From NCBI RefSeq assembly GCF_016887565.1, contig NZ_CP069396.1, forward strand, positions 310,001 through 374,000: a stretch of 64,000 nucleotides of DNA. Direction: 5' to 3'. Of this stretch, positions 61,524 through 64,000 are shown piece by piece (position 1 is the first letter of the stretch; each line of letters opens with the position of its first letter). The stretch comes from Archangium violaceum. Lineage in GTDB: Bacteria; Myxococcota; Myxococcia; Myxococcales; Myxococcaceae. Position numbers and translations under genes: made by a program. Under the pieces are notes generated by a model. The model saw only the letters and a program-made list of their open reading frames with translations. It had not been told where the DNA came from and did not search any database.

Positions 61524-62465
61524 CTATCCGGTGGAGGCCACCCGGGACGCGGCCTCGCCGTCCAGGTACTCCAGGAGCGGCTCGAGGAACGGGGTGAGCC
61601 GCTTGTAGGCCCGCGTTTCCGGCGGCACGGTGCGCAGTACGTTGGCCAGGCGGCGGCGGCGCTCGGGGTCCACCACCTCGGTGGCCACGGGGGCGCGGTA
61701 CGTGTGGATGGTGAAGAGGATTCCGCCTGTCTCCGGCAGCAGCGTGAGTGTCTGCCGCTCCAGCCGCAGGAAGCACCGCTCCCCCGCGTCGCGCGCGGTG
61801 ATGCCGTCGAACAGGTGCTGCCACTCGGGCAGGCTCCGAGGCTCCAGGTCCAGCCGGTCCGTGACGGTGAAGGCCCAGTTGCAGCGCGTCACCGACCGTC
61901 CGGGCTTGAGCCCCTCCAGCAACCGCTGGGTGGAGGCCCCCAACCGCGCGTTGAGGTTCGGCACCGGCGCGTGCACCTCCATCATCGAGCGCCCCATCTT
62001 CTCGTCGAGGCTCCACATCGAGGGGAAGCAGAGCTGCCCGGCGACCAGCGGCAGTCCCTCGCGCCCTCCATCCAACACCAGCAGATCCTCCTGCACCTGC
62101 CGGCCGAGCCAGTCGAGCGGGGCGTGGGGAAGATCGTCCCCGCCCGGGGTGAAGGCCGTCTCCGTACCGAGCAGGTGGTTGCGCCAGTGCCAGCGCCCGC
62201 CTTCCACCGCCAGCGCGAAGTGCTGGGGGTGCTGGAGCGCCATCACCCGCAGCAGCACCGTCACCGTCTCCCATTGGAGCGCCTCCGTGCCGGGCCCGGC
62301 CTGGAAGCGGGCCCGCGGGTCCTCGGCCAACAGGGCCGCCTTGAGCGCGAGCTCGTCGCGGTAGTGCGGCTCGTCCACCTCGATGAGGGACTCGTCGGGG
62401 CTCAACGCGCGCACCCCGAGCGTCATCGCGTAGCTGTCTTGTGTGAACGGGAAGTAGGGCAGCAC
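61524..62465 (-). CDS. DUF3445 haem-dependent oxidative N-demethylase-like protein
   Basis: 313 residues from the GTG at 62465, preceded by GAGGAG at nine bases. The family is marked by YFPFTQDSYAMTLGVRAL at the N-terminus, LVAGQLCFPSMWSLDEKMGRSMMEVHAPVPNLN in the middle (region about 145-177) and RCNWAFTVTD and FLRLERQTLTLLPETGGILFTIHTY later. DUF3445 proteins are the haem-binding alpha subunit of oxidative N-demethylases, removing methyl groups from small amines. The usual partner subunits are not nearby. Confidence 0.88.
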   Translation of the reverse strand: MLPYFPFTQDSYAMTLGVRALSPDESLIEVDEPHYRDELALKAALLAEDPRARFQAGPGTEALQWETVTVLLRVMALQHPQHFALAVEGGRWHWRNHLLGTETAFTPGGDDLPHAPLDWLGRQVQEDLLVLDGGREGLPLVAGQLCFPSMWSLDEKMGRSMMEVHAPVPNLNARLGASTQRLLEGLKPGRSVTRCNWAFTVTDRLDLEPRSLPEWQHLFDGITARDAGERCFLRLERQTLTLLPETGGILFTIHTYRAPVATEVVDPERRRRLANVLRTVPPETRAYKRLTPFLEPLLEYLDGEAASRVASTG

Positions 62466-62760
62466 GGCGTCGGCTCCTCGCAGTCCCAAGAGTCTACGCC
62501 TCGGGTCCTTCTCGCGAACAGCGAAGCCCGGCGGCAACGTTCACCCGTGGCCCTCCCGGAGAGGTAGACCCGTCTCCTCGCTCAGTGTCCGGCGGACGAT
62601 GCCCGCGCGGCGGAGAGGCGGCCGAGCGGAGGAGCCCTCCGATGGCGGACCCTGGTCCAGTGCGGGCTGCCGGGCGCCAGTGTCCCCGGGGTCACCCCCT
62701 CCACCCCGGTGCCTAGCTTTCGACGGTGCCGGGGCTCGGCCTGGTTCGAGGACACGTGAC
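62466..62760. other. Intergenic region, divergent
   Basis: 295 bp between the leftward DUF3445 gene and the rightward thiamine-diphosphate enzyme gene. It must hold both promoters. I see no clear promoter boxes, no repeats and no coding region with plausible composition. Confidence 0.5.
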
Positions 62761-64000
62761 ATGAGCGGAACCGTCAGTGACTACATGCTCCACCGCCTCA
62801 CCCAGTGGGGCGTCCGGCGTCTCTATGGCTACCCGGGAGACGGCATCAACGGCATCCTCGGCGCGCTCGGGCGCACCTCCGAGTTCCAGTTCATCCAGGC
62901 GCGGCACGAGGAGATGGCGGCCTTCATGGCCTGCGCCCACGCCAAGTTCACCGGCGAGCCGGGCGTGTGTCTGGCCACCTCCGGCCCCGGCGCCATCCAC
63001 CTGCTCAACGGCCTCTATGACGCGAAGCTGGACCACCAGCCCGTGGTGGCCATCGTGGGCCAGCAGAAGAGCATGGGGCTCGGGGGCCACTACCAGCAGG
63101 AGGTGGACCTGCCGGTGCTCTTCAAGGACGTGGCGAGCGAGTACACCGTCATGGTGTCCCATCCCTCGGCCATCCGCCACGCGGTGGACCGGGCCCTGCG
63201 CATCGCCCGGGCCGAGCGCACGGTGACGTGCATCATCATCCCCAACGACGTCCAGGAGCAGCCCTACCAGCCTCCTCCTCGCGCGCACGGCTCCATCCAC
63301 TCCAGCGTGGGCTACTGCGAGCCGCGCGTGGTGCCCCAGGAGAGGGATTTGCGCCGCGCCGCGGATGTCCTCAACGCCGGCAAGAAGGTGGCCATGCTCG
63401 TGGGTGCCGGCGCCCTGCGCGCGGCGGACGAAGTCATCGAGGTGGCGGAGCTGCTGGGCGCGGGCGTGGCCAAGGCGCTGCTGGGCAAGGCGGTGCTGCC
63501 CGACTCGCTGCCCTTCGTCACCGGCGCCATCGGCCTGCTGGGGACGAAGCCGAGCTGGGACATGATGATGGCGTGCGACACCCTCCTCATGGTGGGCAGC
63601 AGCTTCCCCTACTCGGAGTTCCTCCCTCCCGAGGGCCAGGCGCGCGGCGTGCAGATCGACCTCGACGGCCGCATGCTCGCCATCCGCTACCCCATGGAGG
63701 TGCCGCTCACGGGCGACTCCCAGGAGACGCTGCGCGCGCTCATCCCGTTGCTCAAGCGCAAGGAGGACCGGAGCTGGCGTGACTCGCTGGAGAAGGGCAT
63801 CCGCCAGTGGTGGAAGGTGTTGGAGGGCCGGGCGATGAACGAAGCCAACCCCATCAACCCCCAGCGCGTCTTCCACGAGCTGTCACCGAGGATTCCGGAC
63901 GGGGCCATCCTCGCGGCGGACTCGGGCTCGGCGGCCAACTGGTTCGCGCGCGACATCAAGATTCGCGAGGGGATGATGGCGTCGCTGTCGGGCAATCTGG
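62761..64000 (+). CDS. Thiamine-diphosphate-dependent oxidase/decarboxylase, 3' end outside window
   Basis: 413 codons from the ATG at 62761 to the window edge, no stop. The N-terminal Pyr domain is clear: LYGYPGDGINGIL, the catalytic glutamate in ARHEEMAAFMACAHAKFTG, ATSGPGAIHLLNGLYDA and GQQKSMGLGGHYQQEVDL. The central domain follows with KVAMLVGAGAL and a nucleotide-binding-like fold, then the start of the PP domain (ILAADSGSAANWFARDI). It belongs to the pyruvate oxidase / acetolactate-synthase-like group of general TPP enzymes. The layout resembles pyruvate:quinone oxidases (PoxB-like), but the diagnostic C-terminus is missing. Confidence 0.9.
   Translation, partial: MSGTVSDYMLHRLTQWGVRRLYGYPGDGINGILGALGRTSEFQFIQARHEEMAAFMACAHAKFTGEPGVCLATSGPGAIHLLNGLYDAKLDHQPVVAIVGQQKSMGLGGHYQQEVDLPVLFKDVASEYTVMVSHPSAIRHAVDRALRIARAERTVTCIIIPNDVQEQPYQPPPRAHGSIHSSVGYCEPRVVPQERDLRRAADVLNAGKKVAMLVGAGALRAADEVIEVAELLGAGVAKALLGKAVLPDSLPFVTGAIGLLGTKPSWDMMMACDTLLMVGSSFPYSEFLPPEGQARGVQIDLDGRMLAIRYPMEVPLTGDSQETLRALIPLLKRKEDRSWRDSLEKGIRQWWKVLEGRAMNEANPINPQRVFHELSPRIPDGAILAADSGSAANWFARDIKIREGMMASLSGNL

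Noticed and set aside
62541-62762. Possible 73-residue gene on the minus strand before the TPP enzyme
   Set aside because: Low-complexity Arg/Gly/Pro composition, no ribosome site, and it covers the region needed for the divergent promoters.

Overview
The window is a high-GC (about 70% in the lines I counted) stretch of a myxobacterial chromosome. The most likely source is the Cystobacterineae (Archangium, Cystobacter or Melittangium type), although no ribosomal gene is present to prove it. The lineage call rests on a recognisable gliding-motility lipoprotein CglB, a DUF2381 (TIGR02268) protein paired with a Ser/Thr kinase, SitA/SitI-type polymorphic toxin and immunity genes, a giant Ser/Thr-kinase/histidine-kinase hybrid, and a modular NRPS locus.

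Layout. 1-2.4 kb: the end of a sensor kinase and a kelch lipoprotein. 2.5-10.4 kb: a tightly coupled NRPS operon on the minus strand (A-PCP-C-A-PCP, then C-PCP, then a cytochrome P450, joined by ATGA overlaps). 10.6-14.3 kb: a hybrid two-component system whose sensor and regulator genes are tail to tail. 14.4-16.4 kb: small membrane proteins and a UbiA-type prenyltransferase. 16.4-19.1 kb: a long inverted repeat, a TetR-controlled hydrolase and a secreted PHA-depolymerase-like esterase. 19.3-31 kb: signalling and small enzymes, including the 1897-residue hybrid kinase and the DUF2381/kinase pair. 30.9-38.9 kb: glycyl-tRNA synthetase, cglB, an amidohydrolase, an Xre regulator, an inositol-phosphatase-family enzyme and an MFS carrier. 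38.9-47.2 kb: a moxR / DUF58 / transglutaminase operon split by about 4 kb of accessory DNA. 47.1-50.8 kb: a beta-helix lipoprotein and a frameshifted RCC1-repeat lipoprotein. 50.9-56.1 kb: a SitA/SitI pair and an unrecognised three-gene cassette lodged against an enoyl-CoA hydratase-family gene. 56.2-64 kb: thioesterase, IlvE, a MocR regulator, a Uma2 nuclease-fold protein, small proteins and the start of a thiamine-diphosphate enzyme.

The most interesting signal is a shared insertion architecture. At two places (moxR at 39.9-41.3 kb and the hydratase-family gene at 52.4-56.1 kb) foreign, lower-GC cargo sits between an intact gene and a second copy of that gene's 3' end. The copies are 57 bp at 56/57 identity for moxR and about 440 bp at about 94% protein identity for the hydratase. 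In both cases a REP-like element or half-element lies just beyond the intact gene's stop. The cargo is a divergent PIN/HTH toxin-antitoxin-like pair in one case and an undescribed three-gene operon (356-aa protein, small zinc-site protein, tail-anchored-like membrane protein) in the other. No integrase or transposase is visible. A third accessory block (a decayed SitA toxin plus DUF2019 immunity-like gene) is bounded by 30-bp direct repeats. The three-gene cassette and the way these blocks are inserted are my candidates for something undescribed. Their roles in defence or competition are inference only.
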